A stretch of 64,000 nt of DNA from Thraustochytrium sp. TN22. Lineage: Eukaryota; Sar; Bigyra; Thraustochytrida; Thraustochytriidae. Positions 52,301 to 60,461 of this stretch are shown piece by piece. Under the pieces are notes generated by a model that searched no databases, had not been told where the DNA came from, and saw nothing but the letters and a program-made list of their open reading frames with translations. Location of the stretch: NCBI GenBank assembly GCA_013306675.1, contig JABLUY010000099.1:1-64000 (forward strand). Direction: 5' to 3'. The first letter of the stretch is position 1. Each line of letters begins with the position of its first letter. The translations under genes and the position numbers were made by a program.

Positions 52301-52392
52301 GTCGCCGCCGCGCCGCCTTTGGGCGACCCCAGCGCGCTGCTGGAGCCCCCGCGTCCAGCCAGCTCCATGCCGGCCACGCGAGGCGACGCCAT
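49384..52392 (-). CDS. MscS-like mechanosensitive ion channel 1
   Basis: 1,002 residues. The N-terminus is Gly/Ala/Asn-rich (an Asn-Gly tract near residue 50). Four membrane spans follow at about 100-120, 132-160, 187-205 and 220-245. A long hydrophilic linker (about 250-690) includes a nearly pure Ala tract near 385-405 and a Gly-Asn-rich stretch. A degenerate EF-hand (DPEMTGFITWQR) lies just before the conserved VRANLALTLLNSQDVIKSVD. Two pore-region spans follow (about 731-752 and 756-790), then the MscS beta-domain signature KPFDVGDVVLLEDRRFKVM and IRLLTTDFLRNDGALIRR. This is the six-span plan of eukaryotic MSL/Msy channels, which open under membrane tension and release ions in hypo-osmotic shock. 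Start: the ATG at 52392; the open frame beyond it has no ATG and is low complexity. Confidence 0.93.
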   Translation of the reverse strand: MASPRVAGMELAGRGGSSSALGSPKGGAAATQAQAQAAVADGAAGGNGGNNNGNNNNGEFNVRMESADSWLEENLANESERARRSSRCAGLKEFIMYHKFKLALFAIGLILTAAGVMVWLFWTTEAQINYLYRALFFVAAVCFGGLVADLLVFLLRLLLEGIISVSSSLKDIENRATLLAFYFSTVRDPLGSLFWALLCIIAFSVCVPRGDDGAVAATWERAYFHLTRILGILALLTLAMVFARLLRQWLAEDFGVRSFRPRMQETLTHEHLIARLRGVEGSPFFKTLHKQARELIADEGAHVNPEFWQTLMQYVISHHADGTEPPHGQHKMEKPGDHSKLAKRARPVAIISFARILARLEDYGQKQREEALAAAKAAAEAEAAAAAAAAAAAAAAATAATAGAPSPDGLAVSSSAALAGAAEAAIKAPDDEAIAAAAAAALAAAEEARRVQEEDEEDPELAAEAAAVLSPADQERLRTPPATPLPQQTSMDGPGFGATQPSIPEENEDGDADGEGVSDDQANNSDDQIIISDERDAGPQSTSDMVSASRRPSDSGKLRASRGRWRRRLKFSRQNGATHLPVAPTKDTVAMSDAELAEDTQRLTRMMRRLTGGNGDKTGGNGGNGGTGGTGGGSFKRGTERSDSGDRVKVRPMPSSSMRAAGRMILEDDFVNAMALADSSVSWDKVWKKHLDPEMTGFITWQRYRKRILSIFEVRANLALTLLNSQDVIKSVDWLILIFFCLIVFVLALAMYSEDYVSLLASFATLVVGWSFVFGSSLQESFSSMVYLIAQKPFDVGDVVLLEDRRFKVMRIRLLTTDFLRNDGALIRRANSQVRTQNLINLSHSDNHAQEFSTLIPAADLTDDFMQSVQRQVNDFVASNLDKFTAVTCSLPEIRHPLDLSGELSAHGTHPTHVRLFFWAAFSTSLVEISRILSARTAFIVFITKMLKNMGVIKPLIRPSPHHELMDESISGAIVPADDPAPPSARVVDHDHDRPEPQPSHD

Positions 52393-53070
52393 CCGCCACC
52401 CCAGCCTGCCACGCCAGGCCCTCGCTGTCTCCTGCCGCGCTCGTACCCCTCGTGGCTGTGCTGCTGCTCTCCGCGCGAGCGTCCCAGCCCAGTCCGCGCT
52501 CTGCGCGCCCCAGCCGGCCCGCGCCGCGCCGCGCCGCGCCGAGCCGAGCCCAGCCGAGCTCGGCTGCGCTCTCCGAGAGCGCGCCTCCGCGCACGTGCAG
52601 CCGCAGCGCGCGCGCCGGCGCCTGCGCGCCGCGACGCGCGAGCCCGAGCGCGGCGAAGCGGGTCTGCCCCGCCCGCGTCGCCCGGCGGCCGGCCGTCTAG
52701 CCAGCCAGCCAGCCCGCCCGAGGCCGGCTGCGCGGTTTCGAACGGGCTGCGCGGGGAGGGGAGCCTGCGGCGATGTGAGGCGGATGCCGGCCGCCGCGCG
52801 GAATCGGGACGCGCCCGCGCGGCGCGGCCGGGGCCCGCGCGCAGCGGCGGCGGCCGCGGATCTGGGCCCGGGCGGCGCGGCGGCGGCTGGGCTCGGGATG
52901 CCCGCCGCCACGCCCGCGCCCAACGATCAGGATGACCCTGGGGCCGCGGCGGTCGGGACGCGCGGATGGCCCTCGCCCAAGCCGACTTATGTATGAGGAG
53001 CGCGGAAGCGCGTTTGTCAGGAAAAGCAAACCTCTGTCAATGTGCCATTCAAAGGGGCGCGATCAAGCTT

Positions 53071-53218
53071 ACGCTCACGCCCACGCCCACGCTCACGCTC
53101 ACGCTCACGCTCACGCTCACGCTCACGCTCACGCTCACGCTCACGCTCACGCTCACGCTCACGCTCACGCTCACGCTCACGCTCACGCTCACGCTCACGC
53201 TCACGCTCACGCTCACGC
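53071..53218. repeat. CTCACG hexamer array
   Basis: About 24 near-perfect tandem copies (acgctc/ctcacg). The first few carry ccc variants. It is the longest simple repeat in the window, placed between two divergent MscS-like genes. Confidence 0.95.
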
Positions 53219-53860
53219 CGTGGCGAGCGATAAGTTCGAGCGCCGCGCCCTGGTGTTGGGAAGCGAAGCGAAGAGATCTCGATCGCCATGGTCGATCGTC
53301 GCCGGCCTCGGATTCGTGAATTTCGTGGGCTAGGGCTCGCCGGCGCCGCTCGCCAGCCTCGCCAGCAAATTGAATGATTCCAGCGAGAGGCCGGCCGTGT
53401 CCGGCGCGGCCGGCCGCAGCGGCCACGGCGGCCGACGCTGCCGCTGCCGTGGCTGTCCGAGGGACTGTGCCTCTAGTGCCCCGGTCACTTTGTGCCGGCG
53501 TCGTCAGCCTGTCACTGGCAGAGGCGCGAGAGTCGGAGCCGAGGTCGCCGTGGCGGACTTCCTGAACCCGGAGGAGCGCCCTACGAGCCCATGAAGGCCG
53601 CGCAGGGGGGCCGCAGGTACGAGAGGCTTGGGGCGTCGGCAAATCGGCGCCTCGCGTATGACGAGGTGGTACGGCTACCTCGGCATGAGCGAAGAGCACT
53701 CACAGTCAGCGCAGGCCCCAGGGCGAGGCGCGGTGAGGCCGAGGCAGGGGCCGGTGCCTTCTGGTGACTTCATACGAGCCGGAGAGCGCGGCGGCGGCGG
53801 GCTTCTCTCTCTCTCTCTCGCTCTCTTTGTCGGCCTGCTCAGCAGAGCAGCCAGCAGAAG

Positions 53861-53894
53861 CGCAGCCCAGCGCAGCGCAGCGCAGCGCAGCGCG
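53861..53894. repeat. GCGCA pentamer repeat
   Basis: cgcag units repeated about six times, about 110 bp upstream of the start of MscS-like gene 2. A similar run directly precedes MscS-like gene 4 (63221-63245). Confidence 0.8.
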
Positions 53895-54003
53895 GCTGCA
53901 AAGCGCAAGGGCGTGGCCTGGCGGCACGCCAGTGGCGAGGCGGGCGGCGCGACGGCGCAGCGGCACGGAGCGAGGCGGCGCCAAGCGAAGCGCGCGGCAA
54001 GGC

Positions 54004-56706
54004 ATGACGGAGACGTCAGAGTCGCACCAGCCGCTGCTGGCGGCCATGGAGGCCGCCGTGCGGCAGGGCGAGGAGGCGGAGCGGCGCAACAGCGCCGCAG
54101 GCACGCAGAGCGAGGAGCACGACGTGGTGCTGGAGCTGGACGGCGCATCGTCGTCGGTGGGCGATGGCCTGCGCGTGCGGCGGTCGAGCTCGTCCATGGG
54201 TTCGGAGCTGGCCAGGGCTCGGGCGCGGCGTATCTCACGCAGGAATATGCGGGTGGGGTTCATCAGCGAGGCGGCGGCAGGGATGCACAGCGCCAAGCTG
54301 CCGTCGCCACGCGGCGACCTGGCGACGTCTGAGAGCGAGCGCGAGCTGGCGGCGTACGCGTCAGACGACTCCTGGCTGGATGACGCCGACGTGGACGACC
54401 TGGTGAATGAGGTGCGCGACGCGAACTCGGGCGGCTGCTGCTGGCAGACGCGGCTCTTCGTGCGACGGCGGCGCTTCAAGCTCATGCTCTTCTTTCTGGG
54501 ACTCGCCAGCACGGCGGCCGGCATCGTGGTGCTCATGACGAACAAGGACCTGCAGCCGAACTACTTCTACCGCACACTCTTCTTCCTGGCGGCAGTCTGC
54601 GCCGCCGGGCTCGTGGCGGACCTCCTGGTGATCCTGCTGCGCATGTTTCTCGAGGTGTCTATCGCCACGTCGACCGCCAACAGCGGCCTGGAGCACCAGC
54701 TCACCTCGGTCACCTCGTACTTTACGCTGGTGCGCGACAGCCTTGCGCGCCTGTTCTGGGTGCTGCTGACCATCTTCGCCTTTGACCTGGCCGTTCCGCG
54801 CAGCGCGGACGGGGCGGTGGAACCGTCTTGGGCCAAGGCGTACTTTCACCTGCCGCGAATGCTGGGCATTTTGGCGCTCTTCATCGTGGCCTCCATGATG
54901 TCCATCACGCTGCGCCAGTGGCTGACGCAGGACTTTGGGCTGCGCTCTTTTCGGCCTCGCATCCAGGAGTCCCTGGCGCATGAGTTCCTCGTGGCGCGCC
55001 TGCGCGGCAACGAGGGCGGCGCGTTCTTTGAGACCCTGTACAGCTCGGCGCGCGCGCTCACGCTCGAGGGCTACGTGGACCCCGAGGTCTGGCAGTCTCT
55101 CACGCGCTACGTCATCTCGCACCACGTGGACGGGTCGGAGCCCTCCTCCGGCTTCCATCCGGCCAACAAGTTGAGCCAGGCGCCCAAGCTAGCCAAGCGC
55201 GCGCGGCCGATCGCGATCCAGATCTTCGCACGCATCCTGGCGCAGGTCGACGGCTACTCGCCGCGCCGCGACGAGGACGGCGGCTCTCCGCCCTCGGCCG
55301 GCAGCAGCGGCGCTAAGCCGTCCGCCGCAGCGGACAATATCACGGACGACGAGGACGCCGCAGCAGAGGCCACGAGGCGGTCACCGTCGGCGCGCGCGCG
55401 CGACCGCCGGCACAGCGGCAGCCGCCGTCTCACGCGGCAGTCTGGCCTGCTCAACCTGAAGACGGACGTGCTCACGCAGGACGACGTGGAGCTCGCCCGG
55501 GACACGCGTCGCCTGACGTCGATCTTACGAGGCATGCGCGGCAAGGCATCGACGTCGGTGACCTCGCAGGCCGGCGGCGCCTCGGGCCGCCCAAGGCTCT
55601 CCGCGGGGGACGCCTCAAGCAGCATGGGGTCGTCGCGCGTGTCCTCGCGCGTCATCATGGAGGACGACTTCCTCGCCGCGTTTGCGGCCGCCGACCCGTC
55701 CGTGCCCTGGGCCAAGTTATGGCAGGACTACTTGGACCCGGATGCCTCGGGCTTCATCACGTGGCAGCGCTTCCGCAAGCGGCTTTTGGATACCTTTGAG
55801 TTCCGCGCCAACCTCGCGCTCACGCTTATGGACTCTCAGGCCGTCATGAAGAGCCTTGACGGCATCATCCTCTCCTTCCTCTCGCTCATCGTCATGGCCA
55901 TTGGGCTCTCGTTCTACAGCAGCAACGTGCTCTCGCTGATTGCCAGCTTTGGTACCATCGTGGTCGGCTGGTCCTTCGTCTTTGGCTCCAGCTTCAGCGA
56001 GGCCTTTTCCAGCCTCGTGTACACCATCGGCTGCCACCCGTACGACGTGGGCGATACCATCCTGCTCGACGGCAACAAGCTCAAGGTGGCGCGCATTCGC
56101 CTGCTCACCACGGACTTTGTGCGCAACGACGGCAGCGCCATCCGCCGGCCCAACAGCATCATCCGTCAGCAGTTCCTCATCAACCTGTCCACGTCCGAGA
56201 ATAACTCGCAGGAGTTCACCACGCTGCTGCCGGCGCGCGAGGTCTCGGCCAGTTTCTTGGCTGGCCTGCAAAACGAGCTCAACGAGTTCGTTTCGGACCA
56301 CCTCGAGCACTACAGCTCCGTTCTCTGCTACCTGCCGGAGATGAAGCACCTCCTCGACCTGCCGGGACGACTGCCCGAGGGCGCTGGCCTTGGCGGCGGC
56401 GGCGGCGGCGGCGACGACGAGCCGGACGGCGGCTTCAAGCCGACGCTGCTTCGCATCAGCTTCTGGGTCACCTTTGCGGCGCCGCTCGAGGACATCATGC
56501 GAGTGTTGGCTGCTCGCTCCGCCTTCCTCATCTTCATCACCGATCTCCTTGATCAAAAGACGGCCACCAAGCCCGCGGTGGGCCCCACCGAGGCGCAGCA
56601 CGCCATCGACGCCGAGCGCAACGAAGCGGACCTCGCAGCCGAGCTGGGCCGTGGCGGCTCGCGCAGCCTCGGGCGCCTCGGGCGCCTCGGGCTCTCCTCC
56701 AAGTAA
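54004..56706 (+). CDS. MscS-like mechanosensitive ion channel 2
   Basis: 900 residues, the closest match in the window to channel 1. The N-terminus (about 1-150) is polar and acidic. Spans lie at about 159-180, 190-218, 250-268 and 283-307, then a linker (about 310-575) with Ser/Arg-rich segments. The EF-hand-like DPDASGFITWQR is near 578-590; it has Asp/Asp/Ser/Gly/Ile in loop order but Arg at the twelfth position. Pore spans are at about 617-640 and 643-665, followed by HPYDVGDTILLDGNKLKVA (about 678) and IRLLTTDFVRNDG of the MscS beta domain. The C-terminal cytosolic part has a Gly/Asp-rich loop near 795. Start: first ATG (MTETSESHQPLL) in a frame opening upstream with GTG. It faces away from channel 1 and converges on channel 3. 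Confidence 0.94.
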   Translation: MTETSESHQPLLAAMEAAVRQGEEAERRNSAAGTQSEEHDVVLELDGASSSVGDGLRVRRSSSSMGSELARARARRISRRNMRVGFISEAAAGMHSAKLPSPRGDLATSESERELAAYASDDSWLDDADVDDLVNEVRDANSGGCCWQTRLFVRRRRFKLMLFFLGLASTAAGIVVLMTNKDLQPNYFYRTLFFLAAVCAAGLVADLLVILLRMFLEVSIATSTANSGLEHQLTSVTSYFTLVRDSLARLFWVLLTIFAFDLAVPRSADGAVEPSWAKAYFHLPRMLGILALFIVASMMSITLRQWLTQDFGLRSFRPRIQESLAHEFLVARLRGNEGGAFFETLYSSARALTLEGYVDPEVWQSLTRYVISHHVDGSEPSSGFHPANKLSQAPKLAKRARPIAIQIFARILAQVDGYSPRRDEDGGSPPSAGSSGAKPSAAADNITDDEDAAAEATRRSPSARARDRRHSGSRRLTRQSGLLNLKTDVLTQDDVELARDTRRLTSILRGMRGKASTSVTSQAGGASGRPRLSAGDASSSMGSSRVSSRVIMEDDFLAAFAAADPSVPWAKLWQDYLDPDASGFITWQRFRKRLLDTFEFRANLALTLMDSQAVMKSLDGIILSFLSLIVMAIGLSFYSSNVLSLIASFGTIVVGWSFVFGSSFSEAFSSLVYTIGCHPYDVGDTILLDGNKLKVARIRLLTTDFVRNDGSAIRRPNSIIRQQFLINLSTSENNSQEFTTLLPAREVSASFLAGLQNELNEFVSDHLEHYSSVLCYLPEMKHLLDLPGRLPEGAGLGGGGGGGDDEPDGGFKPTLLRISFWVTFAAPLEDIMRVLAARSAFLIFITDLLDQKTATKPAVGPTEAQHAIDAERNEADLAAELGRGGSRSLGRLGRLGLSSK

Positions 56707-57005
56707 AAGGTACGCGGAGTGATTGAGGCAGGCAGGCGCTGCAGTGGTCTCTCTGGCCACAGTTGTGTTTCGAGACGTACTCGCGCATTGGCCGTGCGAG
56801 CTCGAGGCTCGCATTCACGCGACTGCTACACGCATTGGTCAACCAAAAAATAACGCGGCGAAAGATTTTTTGCAAACCCCACAGCTGGTGCTTGGCATTG
56901 ACTTTTGGCTACGGTTCATGATGTGTGGATTGATTTACGATTGGGCAGCGACCGATGAAGACATGCTCCCGCCCGCGCAAGACGCTCAAGTTCTTATAGT
57001 TTTAA
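56707..57005. other. Short convergent region between MscS-like genes 2 and 3
   Basis: 299 bp, relatively AT-rich (taaaag after the channel 2 stop; tttaattaat directly at the channel 3 stop). It would hold both 3' ends. No gene. Confidence 0.6.
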
Positions 57006-60000
57006 TTAATAGTTGCGCGTCGGGATCGGTGCATGAAGCGAGGAGCGCATTGTCTGGCCCGTCGGGACGACGCGCGGCAAGTCGAGGTGCGGTTCCTGCG
57101 GCGGAGCAGCCGCAGAGGACTGGCGTTTGAGGTGCGTGAGGATCGGGTTCGGGTCGACGAGCGGCTTGGCGATGCCAAGCTCCTCCATTGCGCCGCAAAT
57201 GTGCGAGACGCAAAGCGCCTGCTCGTCAAAGGTGCGGCCGAGCTCGGCCATGTTGCGCGAGTACGGGTGGGAGAACTCGATCCAGAAGACAATGAGCGCG
57301 TGCGTGGGGTGCGTGGCGCCCAGCGGTATGTGTCCGCCCTGGTGCAGCGGGTGCGCGAGCGAGCGGGCCTGGACGATGATCAGCGAGAAGGCGTTGGGGT
57401 GGGTCTCCACGAAGGTCTTCATGATCTCCTGGAGCTTGGCTAGCGTGGACTCCTTGGCGTCGACGGCTGGAATGTACGTGTCGAGGCGCACGGCGTGGTT
57501 GTGCGAGGTGGACAGGTTGGAGATGGGGCCGGCGCCGTGGGCGACATAGTTATTGTCGAGGCGCAGAAAGGTGCCGTCCATGTTGATGAAGTCAGTGGTG
57601 AGCAGGCGGATGCTGGTGACTGTGTAGAAGTTGCCACCCATAAGCACCATGTCACCGACGTCATACGGGTGATGTGCCAAGAGGTAGATGAGGTTCTGGA
57701 AGCTCGTGGCGACGGTAGTCCCGAAGACAAAAGAGTAGGCGACGATGATGGTGCCGATGGACGCGAGCATGGGGATGACGTCCGTGGTGTAGAGCGTGAG
57801 CGCGAGCGTGAGAACGATCATGAGCAGCAGGCTCATGATGACAACGTCCATGCCTTTGAGCACGGCCTGGGAGTCCGCGAGCGTGAGCGCGAGGTTGTAG
57901 CGAGCCTCGTAGAAGTTGTGGATGACGAAGCGAAAGTGCGTCCAGGTGACAAAGCCCTGCTTCTTGGTGTCAAAGTAGCGCGTCCAGACACGCTCCCAGT
58001 TGAACGAGGAGTCGAGCTCCATGAAGATGGGCATGACGTCCTCTTTGAGTAGAAACTTCGCCGAGAAGCGGCCCGAGTTTGCCCCGTCGCCGCGGCCCAT
58101 GCGACGACGCTGGCGCGCGTAGGCCAGGTTGGTGTTGCGTGCGAGCTGCTCGATGCGTTCGATGCTGCGCGGCGTGGTGGATCGGTTTTCGCTCGGGTCG
58201 AGCGCCGCCTTGGCCTTGCGCATGACGCTGGAGAAGCTGGCGCCGCCGCGGCCGCGGCGCCAATTGGGCGCCTTACGGTTAAGCGCGTCGCCGGCGGACC
58301 GCGAGGCGCGCAAGCCCCCCGCCGGCTCCGACACGACCGAGTCCACCCCGGGCGTGTCGGTTGTCGACATTGTCGACATCTCGAACAGCGTGGGCTGCTG
58401 AGTACGCTTCTTCCTGTTGGCCTGGCCCAAAAAGCGCATGTCATCGCGCCAGATGATGGGCGACGCCGAGGCCGCGATCAGTGGCGGCGTGCGGCTACGG
58501 CTGAGACCGCTCGTCTCGTCCACGGACTGTGCGTCGCACTCGCGTTGCGGCTCGTGGTCGTGGTCGTGGAGATCAGGGTCGCGACCATGGTCTTCCTCGT
58601 GGCCGTGGTCGTGAAGTTGATCGTGGTTGTGGTGATCGTGGTCTTGGTCCCGGGAGCCGAGCGCGAGCGGCGCCTCGTAGACGTCATCATAGCTGTCGAC
58701 TGTGTTGGTGCTCGCGAAAGAAGCGGCGCGCGGCACGGCGCGCAGGCCCGGCCTGGCGGCAGGCGGCGGGACAGCATTTGCGCTGAGCCCCGGGCGCGTC
58801 CCGTTCGCTACGGCCTTGGCGGCCTCGACGCGCGTGAGCAGCCAGGCGAAGACCGAGGTGGCTACCGGCTTGGAGCGCTTGGTCAGGCCATTGTCCATCC
58901 CTGCCTTGGTCGCCATGTGCTTGCCGGCGCGCGGCTCGAGGCCGTCGACGTGGTGTGCGTTGACGTAGCGGAGCAGCTTCTGCCAGAGCTCCGGGCCAAC
59001 GTTGCCGCCGTCGCGCAGGATGCGCTGCATGCGCGTGTGCAGGCTCATGAGGACTGGGTCGGGCGCAACGCGGCGGAGCTTGGCGAGCACGAGCTCCTCG
59101 TGAAGCGTCTCCTTGACCTTTTCCTGGTAGGAGCGCGTGCCGAAGTCCTGCACGAGGTACATGCGCAGGAGGACGGCGGAGATGCGCGCCAGAATGGCGA
59201 GCGACCAGATACCGAGGAGGCGGGTGGCGTGAAAGTACGCCCGGGACCAGGTCGGCACAATCTCGCCGGAGCCGTCGCGCGGCACCCAGCAGGTGAGCAG
59301 GATTATGATAATGACAGACCAGAGGAAGGTGACGAGAGAGTTGCGCACGGTGCCCAGGTAGAAGACGAGCGCTGTGGTGAAAATCTCCAGCTCTTTGGAC
59401 TGCGAGAGGCGCACGCTCATGGAGAGCAGGCCGAAGAAGCCGATGATGGCCAGGTCCGCCACGACTGCGGACACCAGCGAGCAGCCGGTGAAGAGCAGGG
59501 CCACGGGCAGGTAGCGTTCGTCCAGGACGCTGAGTGCGCTCATGATTGCGCCGGAGATGATGAGGATGAGTCCCATGCCGCCCATTGCGACGATGAGGGG
59601 CCGCTTGGCGCAATACTCCTTGATTTTGGTGACCCAGGCCGGCCTGCGCCGGCGGCGGCAGCAGGCCCAGGCCCCCCAGCCGCGCGCGCTGGCGGCGCCG
59701 TCCAGGTCGTCGGCCTCGCTGGCCCAGGCGTCCTCGTCCTCCACGGGCACGGCCTCCTTTTCTGCTTCCTGCATACGTGGGCTGCTAAGGTGGAGTAAGT
59801 GCTGCTCCATCTGCTTGTCGGCGGTCTTGCTTAGGTCCAGGGCCAGCACGGGCTGCGTCTCAGTCCCGGAGGTGGGCGCGGTCTCGTGGATGGGCGTGAC
59901 CCCGATCATGAGCGGTGGCTGGAACGAGGAAGCGTCGATGCCAGCGCTCATGGAGTACCCGCCCTCGGACTGCGTTTCCATGGTCGGATCGTAATACGCG

Positions 60001-60461
60001 TCCTCGTGCTCCGCATACGCTGCCTCGTACTCGAAGCTCGGCTGGCCGCCCTGCGCAGACCGGCTGGACAGCACCGACGTGCTCCCGGACGGCTGGTCAT
60101 ACTGTGACCCTGTCGTGAGCACGGAGCTCGCCGGCGCAAACTCATCGTGCGGCGCCACGCGCGCTGCGCCATCGTCCTGGCCGTCTTCGGACACGACGCC
60201 TGCGCTCTCGTCGCTGCGCCCCGCGCCTCTCCGCTCCTGCCTCATCCTCCTGGGCGTCACGCTCTCCTCGCTATTATCGCCCAGCCCCTGGCTCTGCTGT
60301 CCATCCCGCGTGCCGCTCGCCTCCTCCTCCTCCTCCTCCTCCTCTTCGCGCTCCAGGTCCTCCTCCTGCGCGGTTGCCGCGGCGGCGGCCCTGCTCGCCT
60401 GGTTCACCTCCTGGTCCTGCTCCGCGTATTGTGGCCGCAGCTCCTGCTCGCGCCGCAGCAT
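57006..60461 (-). CDS. MscS-like mechanosensitive ion channel 3
   Basis: 1,151 residues, the largest of the group. The N-terminal 270 residues are Glu/Gln/Ser-rich with an early acidic run (residues 35-48). Membrane spans begin near 288 (PLIVAMGGMGLILIISGAIM) and end near 450. The linker contains a His/Asp-rich stretch near 605-645 (HDHNHD-type repeats). The EF-hand-like position reads DTKKQGFVTWTH, much degraded. Pore spans start at 871 (MDVVIMSLLLMIVLTLALTL). HHPYDVGDMVLMGGNFYTV near 930 and IRLLTTDFINMDGTFLRL mark the MscS domain. It is more divergent than channels 1 and 2. The gene is tail-to-tail with channel 2 and head-to-head with channel 4. Start: ATG at 60461. Confidence 0.93.
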   Translation of the reverse strand: MLRREQELRPQYAEQDQEVNQASRAAAAATAQEEDLEREEEEEEEEEASGTRDGQQSQGLGDNSEESVTPRRMRQERRGAGRSDESAGVVSEDGQDDGAARVAPHDEFAPASSVLTTGSQYDQPSGSTSVLSSRSAQGGQPSFEYEAAYAEHEDAYYDPTMETQSEGGYSMSAGIDASSFQPPLMIGVTPIHETAPTSGTETQPVLALDLSKTADKQMEQHLLHLSSPRMQEAEKEAVPVEDEDAWASEADDLDGAASARGWGAWACCRRRRRPAWVTKIKEYCAKRPLIVAMGGMGLILIISGAIMSALSVLDERYLPVALLFTGCSLVSAVVADLAIIGFFGLLSMSVRLSQSKELEIFTTALVFYLGTVRNSLVTFLWSVIIIILLTCWVPRDGSGEIVPTWSRAYFHATRLLGIWSLAILARISAVLLRMYLVQDFGTRSYQEKVKETLHEELVLAKLRRVAPDPVLMSLHTRMQRILRDGGNVGPELWQKLLRYVNAHHVDGLEPRAGKHMATKAGMDNGLTKRSKPVATSVFAWLLTRVEAAKAVANGTRPGLSANAVPPPAARPGLRAVPRAASFASTNTVDSYDDVYEAPLALGSRDQDHDHHNHDQLHDHGHEEDHGRDPDLHDHDHEPQRECDAQSVDETSGLSRSRTPPLIAASASPIIWRDDMRFLGQANRKKRTQQPTLFEMSTMSTTDTPGVDSVVSEPAGGLRASRSAGDALNRKAPNWRRGRGGASFSSVMRKAKAALDPSENRSTTPRSIERIEQLARNTNLAYARQRRRMGRGDGANSGRFSAKFLLKEDVMPIFMELDSSFNWERVWTRYFDTKKQGFVTWTHFRFVIHNFYEARYNLALTLADSQAVLKGMDVVIMSLLLMIVLTLALTLYTTDVIPMLASIGTIIVAYSFVFGTTVATSFQNLIYLLAHHPYDVGDMVLMGGNFYTVTSIRLLTTDFINMDGTFLRLDNNYVAHGAGPISNLSTSHNHAVRLDTYIPAVDAKESTLAKLQEIMKTFVETHPNAFSLIIVQARSLAHPLHQGGHIPLGATHPTHALIVFWIEFSHPYSRNMAELGRTFDEQALCVSHICGAMEELGIAKPLVDPNPILTHLKRQSSAAAPPQEPHLDLPRVVPTGQTMRSSLHAPIPTRNY

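Larger units (their letters stand above)
52393..54003. other. Divergent region between MscS-like genes 1 and 2
   Basis: 1.6 kb between two head-to-head channel genes. It includes a GC-rich segment, a ctcacg hexamer array at 53071-53218, a ct run at 53805-53825, and a gcgca pentamer run at 53861-53894. Open frames across the array encode only repetitive dipeptides and are not genes. Confidence 0.6.

Noticed and set aside
53017-53333. Open frames across the CTCACG array
   Set aside because: They encode only dipeptide repeats in every frame; this is the expected effect of a hexamer repeat.
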